A stretch of DNA of 64,000 nt from DAINPP01 sp036743375 (GTDB lineage Bacteria > Thermotogota > Thermotogae > MWEM01). Position 1 is the stretch's first letter. Each line of letters begins with the position of its first letter. Position numbers and translations under genes: made by a program. A model generated the notes under the pieces. The model was given only the letters and a program-made list of their open reading frames with translations, was not told the DNA's origin and did no database searches. Of this stretch, positions 8,422-17,264 are shown piece after piece. The stretch lies in assembly GCA_036743375.1 (NCBI GenBank), contig DAINPP010000001.1, positions 124,001-188,000 of the forward strand, given 5' to 3'.

Positions 8422-9048
8422 TCAAGATATCTTTTCAGATCTGTATACTCTGATACCGCCGCTCTTTTCCAGTGTCTTTACATTGGAAAAAATCTCCCTC
8501 ATAAAAGTTCTGATTCTTGCCCCGCCTTTGTTATGGTAGGCAACTATCTGAAGATCTCCGTTCTTTTCAAGATAATCGACTGAGTCCTTGATGGCCTTTT
8601 CCCATGTTTCTTTTCCTGCTGCCATAGGGGGATTGAACAAAATAGAATCAAATTTCATTCCCTGCCATGGCTCAAACAAATCCCCTTCGCGGACATCTAC
8701 ATTCAAATTCTGATTCAGGGCATTTTCTTTCGCAAACCTGACAGCCCTTTTGTTGATATCACTCATAAAGACATGAACAAATGGATTCTCTTTCGCTATT
8801 ATCGTACCGACTACACCGTACCCACATCCCAAATCAAGAATCTTACCGGGCCTCACGATTAAATTTTCCAGAAAAACAAGTGTTGCCCTATTTGACTTAC
8901 CATAGGCAAATACACCGGAAGGACTTCTGAAGACATACTCATGTCCGTTTTTCAACTTAATTGCTACATCTCTTACAATTAGCGCTGATTGTGGATTGGG
9001 GGAAAAATAATGATCGTTGACCTGTTTTTCCATCTTTTCACTCTTCAT
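8422..9048 (-). CDS. rRNA guanine-N2 methyltransferase-like protein (RsmC/YbxB type)
   Basis: This 208-residue class I SAM-dependent methyltransferase belongs to the small MTS (RsmC C-terminal-like) family. It begins DHYFSPNPQS, has the GVFAYG block, motif I LDLGCGYGVVG, an acidic motif II segment MSDINKRAV, and the catalytic NPPM loop in FNPPMAAGKE. RsmC and RlmG methylate the N2 of guanine in rRNA, so a ribosomal target is likely. The start at 9048 follows GGAAGA and overlaps the YaaT gene by 11 bases; an ATG at 9033 is the alternative. The gene order YaaR-HolB-YaaT-methyltransferase is similar to that in Firmicutes, although there the methyltransferase is usually TrmN6-like. Confidence 0.85.
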   Translation of the reverse strand: MKSEKMEKQVNDHYFSPNPQSALIVRDVAIKLKNGHEYVFRSPSGVFAYGKSNRATLVFLENLIVRPGKILDLGCGYGVVGTIIAKENPFVHVFMSDINKRAVRFAKENALNQNLNVDVREGDLFEPWQGMKFDSILFNPPMAAGKETWEKAIKDSVDYLEKNGDLQIVAYHNKGGARIRTFMREIFSNVKTLEKSGGIRVYRSEKIS

Positions 9049-9907
9049 CCGGTAATTCTTCCAATTCATCATCGTGACTATCAGGCTGAGAAATAACCGA
9101 ATCCTTTCTTTCCTTGAAATAATCAAACGCAATCTCGTAATTCTTTCCATCATCCGTTAAAACTGAAACATTTTTTGTAAAAATATTGCAGCTTATCACC
9201 TTGCATATCTCATCGTTATACTGAACAATACTTCCCTGTACCGGTACATCCTGCATAATCTCTTCATAGGTATCAAGTTCATATTTCAAACAGCAAAGTA
9301 GTCTTTTACACTGACCGGATATCTTTGCTGGATTAATCATCATCTGCTGCTTTTTTGCATCTTTTAAAGTAATTTTATCAAATTCTCTCTTGAACCTCCG
9401 ACAACAAACGGGCTGTCCACACATACCGATACTGCCTATGAATTTCAGTTCATCTCTGACACCTACCTGCCTCAGCTCGATTCTGGTTCTGAAACTATGC
9501 GCCAATTCTTTCACAAGTTCTCTGAAATCCACACGCCCTTCAGCACTGAAATAAAACAGCAACTTTGAACGATCAAACATATACTGTGCTTTAAGCAGTT
9601 TCATCGGTAAAGAAAGTTTCAGAATCTTTTCCATACATATATCATAGGCCGCTGCAGCATCTGCTATGTTAATTTCATGTTTTTGCATATCGTCTTCCGT
9701 TAGCGGTCTCATTAAAGGTTTGATCTCATAATCGACTTCGTTTATATCTATTTCAAATGGTCCTTTAATAATCTTTCCCACGTCAAGTCCAAAAAAGCTC
9801 ATTCCCAACACGAGGGTACCGGGAGATAATTCTCCCTCATAAGTAAAATAATTTATCTTCCCATATTTTAAAAATTCTACTTCATAAACCTTTGCAATCA
9901 TTTCCAT
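9038..9907 (-). CDS. yaaT: PSP1-domain protein YaaT (RicT homologue)
   Basis: This 289-residue cytoplasmic protein carries the PSP1 domain. Diagnostic segments are AAAAYDICMEKI, DRSKLLFYFSAEGRVDFRELV, FRTRIELRQVGVRDE and two cysteine clusters, MCGQPVCC and GQCKRLLCCLKYE. In Bacillus subtilis the homologue RicT, with RicA and RicF, forms a complex binding Fe-S clusters and adjusts RNase Y processing; the same cysteines are present here. No RicA or RicF genes are in the window. The gene follows holB by seven bases, a linkage conserved in Firmicutes, and its C-terminus is acidic. Confidence 0.93.
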   Translation of the reverse strand: MEMIAKVYEVEFLKYGKINYFTYEGELSPGTLVLGMSFFGLDVGKIIKGPFEIDINEVDYEIKPLMRPLTEDDMQKHEINIADAAAAYDICMEKILKLSLPMKLLKAQYMFDRSKLLFYFSAEGRVDFRELVKELAHSFRTRIELRQVGVRDELKFIGSIGMCGQPVCCRRFKREFDKITLKDAKKQQMMINPAKISGQCKRLLCCLKYELDTYEEIMQDVPVQGSIVQYNDEICKVISCNIFTKNVSVLTDDGKNYEIAFDYFKERKDSVISQPDSHDDELEELPDEE

Positions 9908-9914
9908 TTTTGTC

Positions 9915-11042
9915 CTACTTTCTTTTTAATATTTTTTTGATACCTGTCAGATAATTATAAAACAACAACTCTCGATTACAATTGATCTGTACACTGTTTT
10001 TTATTCGTTCAAGAAATTTCAAAAATTCTAACAGTTCGACAAAATTAAAGGTCAAACCTGTCTCCAGTAACTTTATTGTTAAATGAGTATACGTTATTAA
10101 ATCATTAAATTCAGAGTTCTCAGATTTGTATATCGAATAAAGGAGTTTTTCCGTTGTACAAAAGAGTTCTTTGAAAAATATATTTGTAAAAGGCGATTCC
10201 ATGCCCTTTACAAAATCGGAAGAATCAAGCAGAAGTTCCTGATACACCCAATCAGAATCGGAAAACAACAATTTTTCCACAATACAGAGAGAAAACAGTT
10301 TTCGAAGGATTTTCCCTTCAAACTCCATATTTTCTATCTTCAAGGAATTTTCTCCTGAACAGATTAGTGAATAATCAACAAACAATTCTTTTATCTCTCT
10401 TCCCCTTAAAGATTCCAAGATTGTCTTCTGTTCCGAATAATCCATATCCGATGCCAGTTTAAGGATTTCTAAAGAACTGTCTGATATCCAATAAAACTCA
10501 TCAGTATTCATTCCTTCAAAATCAGATAACTTTATTCTAACGGGAAGCTGGATCTTAAACAACCTACTTTGAACCGTACTTAAAAGAGCCGAGAAAGAAG
10601 TTGTTGTACAGATAAACACGGTACCTTCAGAAGGTTCTTCTATTAATTTCAACAAACTGTTTAGTGAATAAACATTGGCCTTCTCTATATTCTTTACGAC
10701 GATATACTTGTAATTAAGAAATTCCTTCTTAAAAGAGGAAAAGGAAATCAATTGGCGAACATCCTCTATCTTTATCACATCATCAGACGCACCGATTTCA
10801 AAATAATCATTTGAATTGAAAATAGAACTGTATTTGATACGTTTCTCTTTATTCTCCTCTATCCTTTCCAAAAGATTTTCAAGAAACAGATTAATCAATT
10901 CACCCTCTTCTCCAGAAAGGCATATCGCCGGAATCTTCTCATTGGACTCCCTTTCGTCTTCTTTGGATAAAAGGGAGAAAATTTTTTCTATTTCACTTTC
11001 ATAGCTCTTATTAATCTTTGTTTTTAAGACTTCTCTTTCCAT
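9915..11042 (-). CDS. holB: DNA polymerase III delta-prime-like subunit
   Basis: This 375-residue protein resembles the clamp-loader delta-prime subunit. It has a region equivalent to the AAA+ core with YKYIVVKNIEKANVYSLNSLLKLIEEPSEGTVFICTT split over two strands, then a TVQSRLFKIQLPV segment corresponding to sensor 1 and the SRC loop (the cysteine is replaced by leucine). The N-terminal Walker A motif is absent (SGEEGELINLF in its place), as is tolerated in this subunit, which does not hydrolyse ATP. It would work with DnaX and HolA to load the sliding clamp. Its place between yaaR and yaaT is the usual Firmicutes order and supports the call. Confidence 0.85.
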   Translation of the reverse strand: MEREVLKTKINKSYESEIEKIFSLLSKEDERESNEKIPAICLSGEEGELINLFLENLLERIEENKEKRIKYSSIFNSNDYFEIGASDDVIKIEDVRQLISFSSFKKEFLNYKYIVVKNIEKANVYSLNSLLKLIEEPSEGTVFICTTTSFSALLSTVQSRLFKIQLPVRIKLSDFEGMNTDEFYWISDSSLEILKLASDMDYSEQKTILESLRGREIKELFVDYSLICSGENSLKIENMEFEGKILRKLFSLCIVEKLLFSDSDWVYQELLLDSSDFVKGMESPFTNIFFKELFCTTEKLLYSIYKSENSEFNDLITYTHLTIKLLETGLTFNFVELLEFLKFLERIKNSVQINCNRELLFYNYLTGIKKILKRK

Positions 11043-11054
11043 GTATTTAAACCC

Positions 11055-11528
11055 TTATCGATACAAATCAAGGACAAGCCCATTTATTTCTTCAACTTTC
11101 CCAGCAAAGCTCATCGTATTTTTTTCATTTTCCATTAACAACCCAGCAAGCTGATGTATTTTATCATCGACTTTTTCCGCCACCATATACAATTTTGGAT
11201 AATCCACATCCATTCCCATATCTTCCTTAATCTTGTAGAGTCCTTTTTCAATAAACTGTAAAAACTTTTTCAGTGAATCTCTATAGCCTTGAAAATTCCT
11301 GTGCGTAGGAGACCTTGAAAACTTATTCCCCGCACTTAACACATATTCCAAATAGCGTCTGGATTCTTCTTCTATCTGCTCTAATTTCACTTCGCCAAGC
11401 ATATCCATAAAACCGTTCCAGCCCTCAGTATCCACTTTTGCATTACCAGAGTTGATTGACTTTTTCCTCTTGGCCTTAGATGATTTTTTGTCTTTATCGA
11501 TTGAATTGTTTGGCGGATTTACTCTCAT
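11055..11528 (-). CDS. yaaR: YaaR family protein (DUF327)
   Basis: This 157-residue protein has a basic, lysine-rich N-terminus followed by an all-helical domain. The family signature RRYLEYVLSAGNKFSRSPTHRN (read as two adjoining parts) followed by FLQFIEKGLYKI is present, as is the C-terminal ANGLLMEN-like segment here written LAGLLMENEKN. The function of YaaR is unknown; it is cytoplasmic by sequence. It is encoded immediately before holB (12-base gap) as in Bacillus and relatives, and directly after metH (13-base gap), so it shares an operon with both. Confidence 0.88.
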   Translation of the reverse strand: MRVNPPNNSIDKDKKSSKAKRKKSINSGNAKVDTEGWNGFMDMLGEVKLEQIEEESRRYLEYVLSAGNKFSRSPTHRNFQGYRDSLKKFLQFIEKGLYKIKEDMGMDVDYPKLYMVAEKVDDKIHQLAGLLMENEKNTMSFAGKVEEINGLVLDLYR

Positions 11529-11541
11529 ATTATTTACCTTC

Positions 11542-13920
11542 TTATTTTGGTTTATCTTTCACAAGATCTTTACACAGTTCCAAAGCACCCGTGGCGTCTC
11601 TCGAATAGCCATCACAGCCAAAGTCTTCTGCCAATTTCCGGTTCATGGATGCCCCTCCTGAGATTAATTTAACCTCTATCCGCTTTTCCATCAACAGCTG
11701 TTTGACTTCCTGAACCCTTCCGACCGTTGTCGTCATCATCGCTGAAAGGCCGAGAATATCGGGTCTTTCTCTCGATACGGCCTCCAATATATCTTCAGAT
11801 TTACAATCTTTCCCCAAATCGATTACTTCAAATCCCCCACTGCTTAACACCGTACCGACGATCTTCTTCCCTATATCATGCACATCGCCTTCAACAGTTG
11901 CAACCAGTACCTTCCCTATAGATTTTATCGACTTTCCTGATAAATCATTTAGTCTGTCAAAGACTGGTTTCGATGTCTCAGCCGCAAGAATAAGTTGTGG
12001 AAGATGAATTTCCTTTTTCCCATACAGGACACCTATCTCATTCATAGCCGCTCCTAAGGTTTCCTGGCTGATCTCAAGGGGGGATTTTGTTTTCAGTTCA
12101 ACATCGATAACCGTATTGATTTTTTCACTCTGACCGTTGAGGAGATATTCTGTTATCTCATTCTCGGTATTTATCTTTTCATCATTTTCATATTTTTCAC
12201 CTTTCAGACTCAATGAACCCTGCATTACACCGAATAATTCCAAATCGCCCGTATTCATTATCGCCGAAGAAAGTCCTCTTTCTATAGCTCTTGACAGGAA
12301 TGCCGCGTTGATTCCTGAACGCAGAGGCATTCCAAAACTCAGGTTTGACAACCCCATCGTCGTATTTATTCCAAGGGCTGTTAATGCCTGGACGGTCTTG
12401 AGTGTAACTTCCGGATCGTTCCCTGCCCCAAGAGAAAGCACAAGAGGATCTGCAATGATCCTGTTCGCACTGATTCCCAATTCATCCAGCCAGTTTATTC
12501 CCTCTAGTATCACCTGAACCCGTTCCTCCGCAGTCGTCGGAATCTTTTTTCCCATTGCAAGCAGAATCAGAACGCCTCCATGCCGTTTCAGGATTTCCGC
12601 TTTTTTTTCTATACTTTTCTCTGTAACCCTTGCGGAGTTAATCAACGGTCTTCCCGCATATTCATCCAGAGCCCTGTAAAGATATTTTGTCGTTTGAATA
12701 TCAAATGACAACGGGTTGGAAGATATCCTGTCCAATTCAATAACCGCTTGATTAAAATGGTCCTGGGCCAGAATTTTTTCTATGCCGAGGTTTAAATCAA
12801 GCAATTTGGCACCTTCAGCTTCCTGTTCCTTGGCAATAGAAACAATCCTGTGATAATCCATTCTTTCTATTTCTTCCTGAAATCTCTTTCTTGAAGCGGG
12901 ATTAATGCGCTCACCGATAGGCATAAAGGGAGAGAGTTGTATTAATTTAGTTCTGGAAGAAAAATAAACCTGCTCTGTCTCCTGTTTAAAGTCTCCACTG
13001 GCCCTTTTTTTGGCCTCATCATAGGTATAGGAAGGATTTTTCAAAACAAGCTCTTTTAAAGCTGAAATATGTTCGGGACCTGTTCCACAGCAGCCCCCAA
13101 TAATTCCAGCGCCTTCCATTACGATATCCGATGCATAGACTGCAAATTCATCTGCACTCATTTTATAAAAGAGTCTGCCATTTTCAAGAAAGGGATCTCC
13201 GGCATTAGGTTCTACCGAAATTGGTTTTTCAGTATACCGTCGTAGCTCAGAAAAAACGTTAAAGATTTCTTTTGGACCAAGAGAACAGTTTATGCCAACT
13301 ACATCCACATCCATATCATTCATCAAGTTGGCGAATACAGACACAGGCGTGCCGGTAACACTTCGAGGCTCTTCATTTTCATTGAGATCAAACGTCATCT
13401 GCACAATCAGCGGCTTTTCCCTGTTGACATCCCTAATCGCGAGGACAGCGAGTTTCGTTTCCTTAAAATCGGTCATCGTTTCTATAATAAACCCATCTAC
13501 TCCATATTTATCGAGGATCGAGGCCTGTTCGTAAAATGTCTCGTATACCGTTTGGGAATCGGCCTTTCCAACAGGAACGGGAAACTCTCCGGTCGATGAA
13601 ATATCTCCAAACACGAGTGTGTTTTTTCCGGACGCCTCTCTCGCGATTAAAACCCCTTTCTTGTTGATCTCTTCTATCTCCTGTTCAAGACCATGAGACG
13701 TCAGTTTCATCCTGTTGGCATTAAAAGTATTCGTCAGCAAGATATCACATCCTGCATCAACATATTCTTTCTGAAGGCTTAATACAACATCCGGTTTTAT
13801 TAGATTTAACTCTTCACCAAGTACGTCACCAAAGCCCCTTTTAAAAAATTGTGCCCCATAGGATCCATCAAGGATCAAAGGACCGGTTTCGAGACGTTTT
13901 ATAAATTCCGCTCTATTCAT
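11542..13920 (-). CDS. metH: Cobalamin-dependent methionine synthase, without reactivation domain
   Basis: This 792-residue enzyme moves a methyl group from methyltetrahydrofolate through cobalamin to homocysteine. Residues 1-300 form the homocysteine barrel, with zinc ligands visible in VGINCS and GGCCGT. Residues about 320-590 are the pterin-binding barrel (PFMPIGERINPASRK). Residues about 590-660 are the cobalamin cap, and 660-790 the Rossmann domain with the cobalamin histidine motif DVHDIGKKIVG. The C-terminal S-adenosylmethionine reactivation domain of Escherichia coli MetH is missing and is supplied by a separate gene two positions upstream, as in Thermotoga maritima. It follows metF by 15 bases. 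Confidence 0.95.
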   Translation of the reverse strand: MNRAEFIKRLETGPLILDGSYGAQFFKRGFGDVLGEELNLIKPDVVLSLQKEYVDAGCDILLTNTFNANRMKLTSHGLEQEIEEINKKGVLIAREASGKNTLVFGDISSTGEFPVPVGKADSQTVYETFYEQASILDKYGVDGFIIETMTDFKETKLAVLAIRDVNREKPLIVQMTFDLNENEEPRSVTGTPVSVFANLMNDMDVDVVGINCSLGPKEIFNVFSELRRYTEKPISVEPNAGDPFLENGRLFYKMSADEFAVYASDIVMEGAGIIGGCCGTGPEHISALKELVLKNPSYTYDEAKKRASGDFKQETEQVYFSSRTKLIQLSPFMPIGERINPASRKRFQEEIERMDYHRIVSIAKEQEAEGAKLLDLNLGIEKILAQDHFNQAVIELDRISSNPLSFDIQTTKYLYRALDEYAGRPLINSARVTEKSIEKKAEILKRHGGVLILLAMGKKIPTTAEERVQVILEGINWLDELGISANRIIADPLVLSLGAGNDPEVTLKTVQALTALGINTTMGLSNLSFGMPLRSGINAAFLSRAIERGLSSAIMNTGDLELFGVMQGSLSLKGEKYENDEKINTENEITEYLLNGQSEKINTVIDVELKTKSPLEISQETLGAAMNEIGVLYGKKEIHLPQLILAAETSKPVFDRLNDLSGKSIKSIGKVLVATVEGDVHDIGKKIVGTVLSSGGFEVIDLGKDCKSEDILEAVSRERPDILGLSAMMTTTVGRVQEVKQLLMEKRIEVKLISGGASMNRKLAEDFGCDGYSRDATGALELCKDLVKDKPK

Positions 13921-13935
13921 ACCTCACTCCATCTC

Positions 13936-14832
13936 TCATCTTAATCCTGATAATTTCACGATTTCATTAACCTGCTTCCAGCGATTCATCGTATACAAAT
14001 GAAACCTTGTGATTCCATTCCGTTTTAGTTCTTCTATCTGTTTGACAGCGTATTCTATTCCAAATTTCTCCATCTCTTCGGGTTTATCTTTGTATAATTC
14101 TATTTTTTCGTTCAAATCCTTGGGGATAGTTGCACCGGAAAGTGAGACAATTTTCCGAATCTGCTCAGCCCTGAGTATTGGCATTATCCCTGGAATAATT
14201 GGCATGTGCATCCCCGAATCCTCTACCTGATCCAGAAATTTAAAATACAGATCATTGTTAAAAAAAAGTTGTGTGATAAAGAAATCGGCTCCCGCTTCGA
14301 CTTTCACTTTCAAATGATCAACACTTATTTTCATATCCTTACAATCCTGATGTCCTTCTGGATAGGCCGCAGCTCCGATACAAAATCTCCCGTCGGATTT
14401 GATGACTGAAATAAGATCCTTCGCAAATTCAAAATCACACCAGGCCCCATACGGAAACGTAACATTCTGTGGAATATCTCCACGCAAAGCAAGGATGTTG
14501 CGAACTCCTTTATCGTATAATTTATCGAGAATTTCACCGATATCTTTTTTAGTGTATCCGACCGCCGTCAGATGGGCAAGCGCAACGGTTCCTTCATGAC
14601 TTCCCATTTCGTGACGGTTTTCTATATATTCGGAAATCTCCACGGCCTTTCCCTTGTTTGTCCCTCCGGGGCCATAAGTTACACTGATGAAGTCTGGATT
14701 TAAATCGGTCAGTCTATTTATCGTTTGCTTTATTATCTCAAATTGTTTTTTCTGCCCTTTTTTAGGCGGGTAAACCTCGAAAGAAACGGAATCCCCTTTT
14801 CTTTGAAATATATCACTAATTCTACCTGTCAT
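13936..14832 (-). CDS. metF: Methylenetetrahydrofolate reductase
   Basis: This 298-residue flavoprotein reduces methylenetetrahydrofolate to methyltetrahydrofolate, the methyl donor for the MetH encoded next. Family features are SFEVYPPKKG at the N-terminus (the catalytic glutamate), FISVTYGPGGTNKGKAVEIS, AHLTAVGYTKKDI, GAAAYPEGHQ, and FITQLFFNND, followed by PIIPGIMPI. The length matches bacterial MetF. Its start overlaps the end of the MetH reactivation gene by 11 bases, so the three methionine genes are translationally linked. Confidence 0.96.
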   Translation of the reverse strand: MTGRISDIFQRKGDSVSFEVYPPKKGQKKQFEIIKQTINRLTDLNPDFISVTYGPGGTNKGKAVEISEYIENRHEMGSHEGTVALAHLTAVGYTKKDIGEILDKLYDKGVRNILALRGDIPQNVTFPYGAWCDFEFAKDLISVIKSDGRFCIGAAAYPEGHQDCKDMKISVDHLKVKVEAGADFFITQLFFNNDLYFKFLDQVEDSGMHMPIIPGIMPILRAEQIRKIVSLSGATIPKDLNEKIELYKDKPEEMEKFGIEYAVKQIEELKRNGITRFHLYTMNRWKQVNEIVKLSGLR

Positions 14833-15364
14833 TCATTTCCTCCATTAATGTATTGGAATACCAACCAATCATACAAACGGTACTCTTCTGTGGAATCAAA
14901 ACGCCTGATTTGATATGGGCAGAAATCTTCTCCGCATTTAACAAGGCAATTATCTTTATATTCTCCAGCAGGGAGACTTCGCCATACCCCGGTGAAAATC
15001 TCATGGTCCCTTCTCCATATTTTCGTCGCAACAGGATATCGTATTGATTATTTATCTCCTCTACTGATTCAGAACCCCATGCATCCAGTAAAGAAGCCCT
15101 TAGTATCTCTCCCCTGTTCTGATAATCATCTATCCGATCATCAATTTCGGAACCAATCGTACTGCAGAAATAGGTGAGATATTTTATTCCGTTAAATTTT
15201 TCAGGGATAATCATCGTATTCAGATTGCTTATTTTAAAAGTATCACTGTACACAACACTTTCAACAAGATTCATCCCCTCAATATAAACCTGATTTACAA
15301 TATCTCTCATATTTTCATCAAAATGACTTGTCTTCCCGTGAAACCCAGCCCTTAATAAAAACAA
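14822..15364 (-). CDS. Methionine synthase reactivation protein (stand-alone MetH activation domain)
   Basis: This 180-residue protein matches the C-terminal activation domain of MetH (Met_synt_B12). The signatures are LRAGFHGK at the N-terminus, FCSTIGSEIDDRI, AWGSESVEEI, the S-adenosylmethionine-contact block RFSPGYGEVSLLEN, and GVLIPQKSTVCMIGW near the C-terminus. The domain binds S-adenosylmethionine and remethylates cobalamin that has been oxidised during turnover. Being separate from the catalytic MetH parallels the split arrangement known in Thermotoga. The start is uncertain: the frame opens with TTG at 15364 and no good Shine-Dalgarno site is evident. It is the first of three overlapping or adjoining methionine genes. 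Confidence 0.88.
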   Translation of the reverse strand: MFLLRAGFHGKTSHFDENMRDIVNQVYIEGMNLVESVVYSDTFKISNLNTMIIPEKFNGIKYLTYFCSTIGSEIDDRIDDYQNRGEILRASLLDAWGSESVEEINNQYDILLRRKYGEGTMRFSPGYGEVSLLENIKIIALLNAEKISAHIKSGVLIPQKSTVCMIGWYSNTLMEEMNDR

Positions 15365-15425
15365 TTTTTTTGCCGGAAGACTTTCTTTTTTTAATGGATG
15401 ATATATATACGAAATAATATTACTC

Positions 15426-16451
15426 CTAAAATAAGATCAAAACGACTACAATAACAACTATTGCCAGAAGCAATAATATTGTCCCCACCATTATGAAATC
15501 AATCAGTCTTTCTTTTTCTTCAATAGCTTCTTCATCCCTTTTTACAGATCCGCCTTTCATCAATGTCTGTAAAAAATTCTTATCTTTATCCGGAGCCTCA
15601 TTTAACAACTTTTTATGCTGCTTATCTTTCATAATCCTCATACTCGAAACAATAATGGTCTTAGCTTCAAACCATTCATCGATAATGACCTTTATCAACA
15701 TCGTTCCTTTTCCGTTTGAAAGGAATTCTCTTGCAGTAATATAAGCTTCAAACGGTTTGATATTATTCCCATCTCCGTCAAACTTCTCAGGAAACAATGA
15801 CACTAATCTTTCTCTATCCGATTCATTCGGGAAGTTCATAATACTGACATAAATCATCTCTCCGACTTTAACGGTAGATATGGGATTTCCTTCCATAGGA
15901 TCGACAATCGGGTAAAAATCAGGCAATTCAAGCAGGTCGTTTCTCCTGTTCGCGTAATTGGCGGCAGATTCCGCATCAATCTGACTCCCAGCTTTTAAAG
16001 CCTCGCCCGAACTCATCTCGGTATAAGTAGAATGCTCAAAATCAAACTTGATGTTTACTTCGCTTGTCCATTCATTAAAGAGCTCCTTAAGTTCTATTCT
16101 TATGGCCGACGAATCGCCTGTCGAAATCAAGGCACCTAATTTCTTACTGAAAGAAGTCCGGCCACCTTTTTTATTGATATATGTCTTGATATAATTCGTG
16201 AAATCATTTGATTTTGTAATCACATCTCCGGTTCTTGACAAGAGTTCTTTATAAACTATATTCAGTTTTTCACGAAAGTCGTTTATATCATCTTCTACAT
16301 TAATCTTCGCAAAATTTTTAAATCTTCTTGCAAAAGTGACAAACTGAAAGTCTATACGACCATCGACTTTTCCAAAAAAATAACCGATTATGATTTCATC
16401 AGACGACTGACTCTCAGCGTATAACTTGATTGTATAAAAATCAAAATCCAT
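15426..16451 (-). CDS. Unknown protein with a C-terminal membrane anchor
   Basis: I do not recognise this 341-residue protein. It has no signal peptide, a charged and mixed alpha/beta body, a segment that reads LPDFYPIVDPMEGNPIS in the middle, an EWFEAKTIIVSSMRIMKDK block, and a single strongly hydrophobic helix at the very C-terminus (about residues 318-341) preceded by a charged EEKERLIDF stretch. This is the layout of a tail-anchored protein with its body in the cytoplasm. It lies between the pfkB-like gene and the methionine genes on the same strand, 61 bases before the latter, but this gives no clear role. Confidence 0.6.
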   Translation of the reverse strand: MDFDFYTIKLYAESQSSDEIIIGYFFGKVDGRIDFQFVTFARRFKNFAKINVEDDINDFREKLNIVYKELLSRTGDVITKSNDFTNYIKTYINKKGGRTSFSKKLGALISTGDSSAIRIELKELFNEWTSEVNIKFDFEHSTYTEMSSGEALKAGSQIDAESAANYANRRNDLLELPDFYPIVDPMEGNPISTVKVGEMIYVSIMNFPNESDRERLVSLFPEKFDGDGNNIKPFEAYITAREFLSNGKGTMLIKVIIDEWFEAKTIIVSSMRIMKDKQHKKLLNEAPDKDKNFLQTLMKGGSVKRDEEAIEEKERLIDFIMVGTILLLLAIVVIVVVLILF

Positions 16452-16493
16452 AAACGTCTCCTGTCAAATAGTATTCTATCTTAAGAGATTATA

Positions 16494-17264
16494 TCATGAA
16501 TCGGTTCCGTTGATTTTTAAATTCAGACTTTTTTTTGATGAACCCGGAATCAGACTAACTTCTTCCGATTTTGTCACACAGAAATTCAAAATCTCTCTTT
16601 TATCGTTAAAATGATACCGCGAATAGATAAAAAATGCATCAAATAAATCTCCACTCCCCACCGTGTAGGGTAATTTTTTACCGTTCCCGGGAACAAAAAT
16701 ACCATCCCATAAGGCTCCATTGACTCCCTTTTTCACAATATTGCACTCACTGTTCACCGCCTCTGCTTCATTCCCGATGACTATCATATGATCTCGAATA
16801 CGCTCAAAGGACCGGTTTCGGTAAGCAGGCCCCAAGTCAACATATACAAAGGCCCAATTTTTATCCATGATTTCCGACTGAAGCCTCTCATCTGTTTCCG
16901 TCGCAAACATCAAACAGATATCATCTGAAGTGTACTCAAAATTCATATTCAGTAAATCATTTTCCCCGTTAAGGTTTACAGCGAGTGGGCGATTATTTCT
17001 CGAAACAAAAAGATTTGTCTCATTCATATTCCGCTGTAAATACCGAAGATTAACACCCGACGTATTTAACACCTCAAGGATATAATCCCCGTTTCTGTCA
17101 TTTCCCAAGCACGAGTGAATATAAGTCTCAAACCCCAAATTGGATAATGCAACAGATGCATTTACAGCAGAACCTCCAGCATCCTCAAAAACACGTGATA
17201 CATGAATGTCCCCACCATATATGAGGATATCTTTAAAACCTCTTCCAAAGACGTGTATATTCAT
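16494..17264 (-). CDS. PfkB-family carbohydrate kinase
   Basis: This 256-residue protein is a ribokinase/PfkB-family kinase. It has the substrate-side glycine motif DAGGSAVNASVALSNLG near residue 28, a second block CLGNDRNGDYILEVL, and the C-terminal signature TVGSGDLFDAFF with the catalytic-base aspartate. The usual TGAGD is altered to VGSGD. It is about 40-50 residues shorter than typical members. The sugar or nucleoside substrate cannot be predicted. Its ATG overlaps the stop codon of the DUF362 gene by one base (TAATG), so the two are co-translated. Confidence 0.85.
   Translation of the reverse strand: MNIHVFGRGFKDILIYGGDIHVSRVFEDAGGSAVNASVALSNLGFETYIHSCLGNDRNGDYILEVLNTSGVNLRYLQRNMNETNLFVSRNNRPLAVNLNGENDLLNMNFEYTSDDICLMFATETDERLQSEIMDKNWAFVYVDLGPAYRNRSFERIRDHMIVIGNEAEAVNSECNIVKKGVNGALWDGIFVPGNGKKLPYTVGSGDLFDAFFIYSRYHFNDKREILNFCVTKSEEVSLIPGSSKKSLNLKINGTDS

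Noticed and set aside
15365..15425. SAM or cobalamin riboswitch before the methionine genes
   Set aside because: The 61-base gap is too short, and no conserved core was seen there or before metF and metH.
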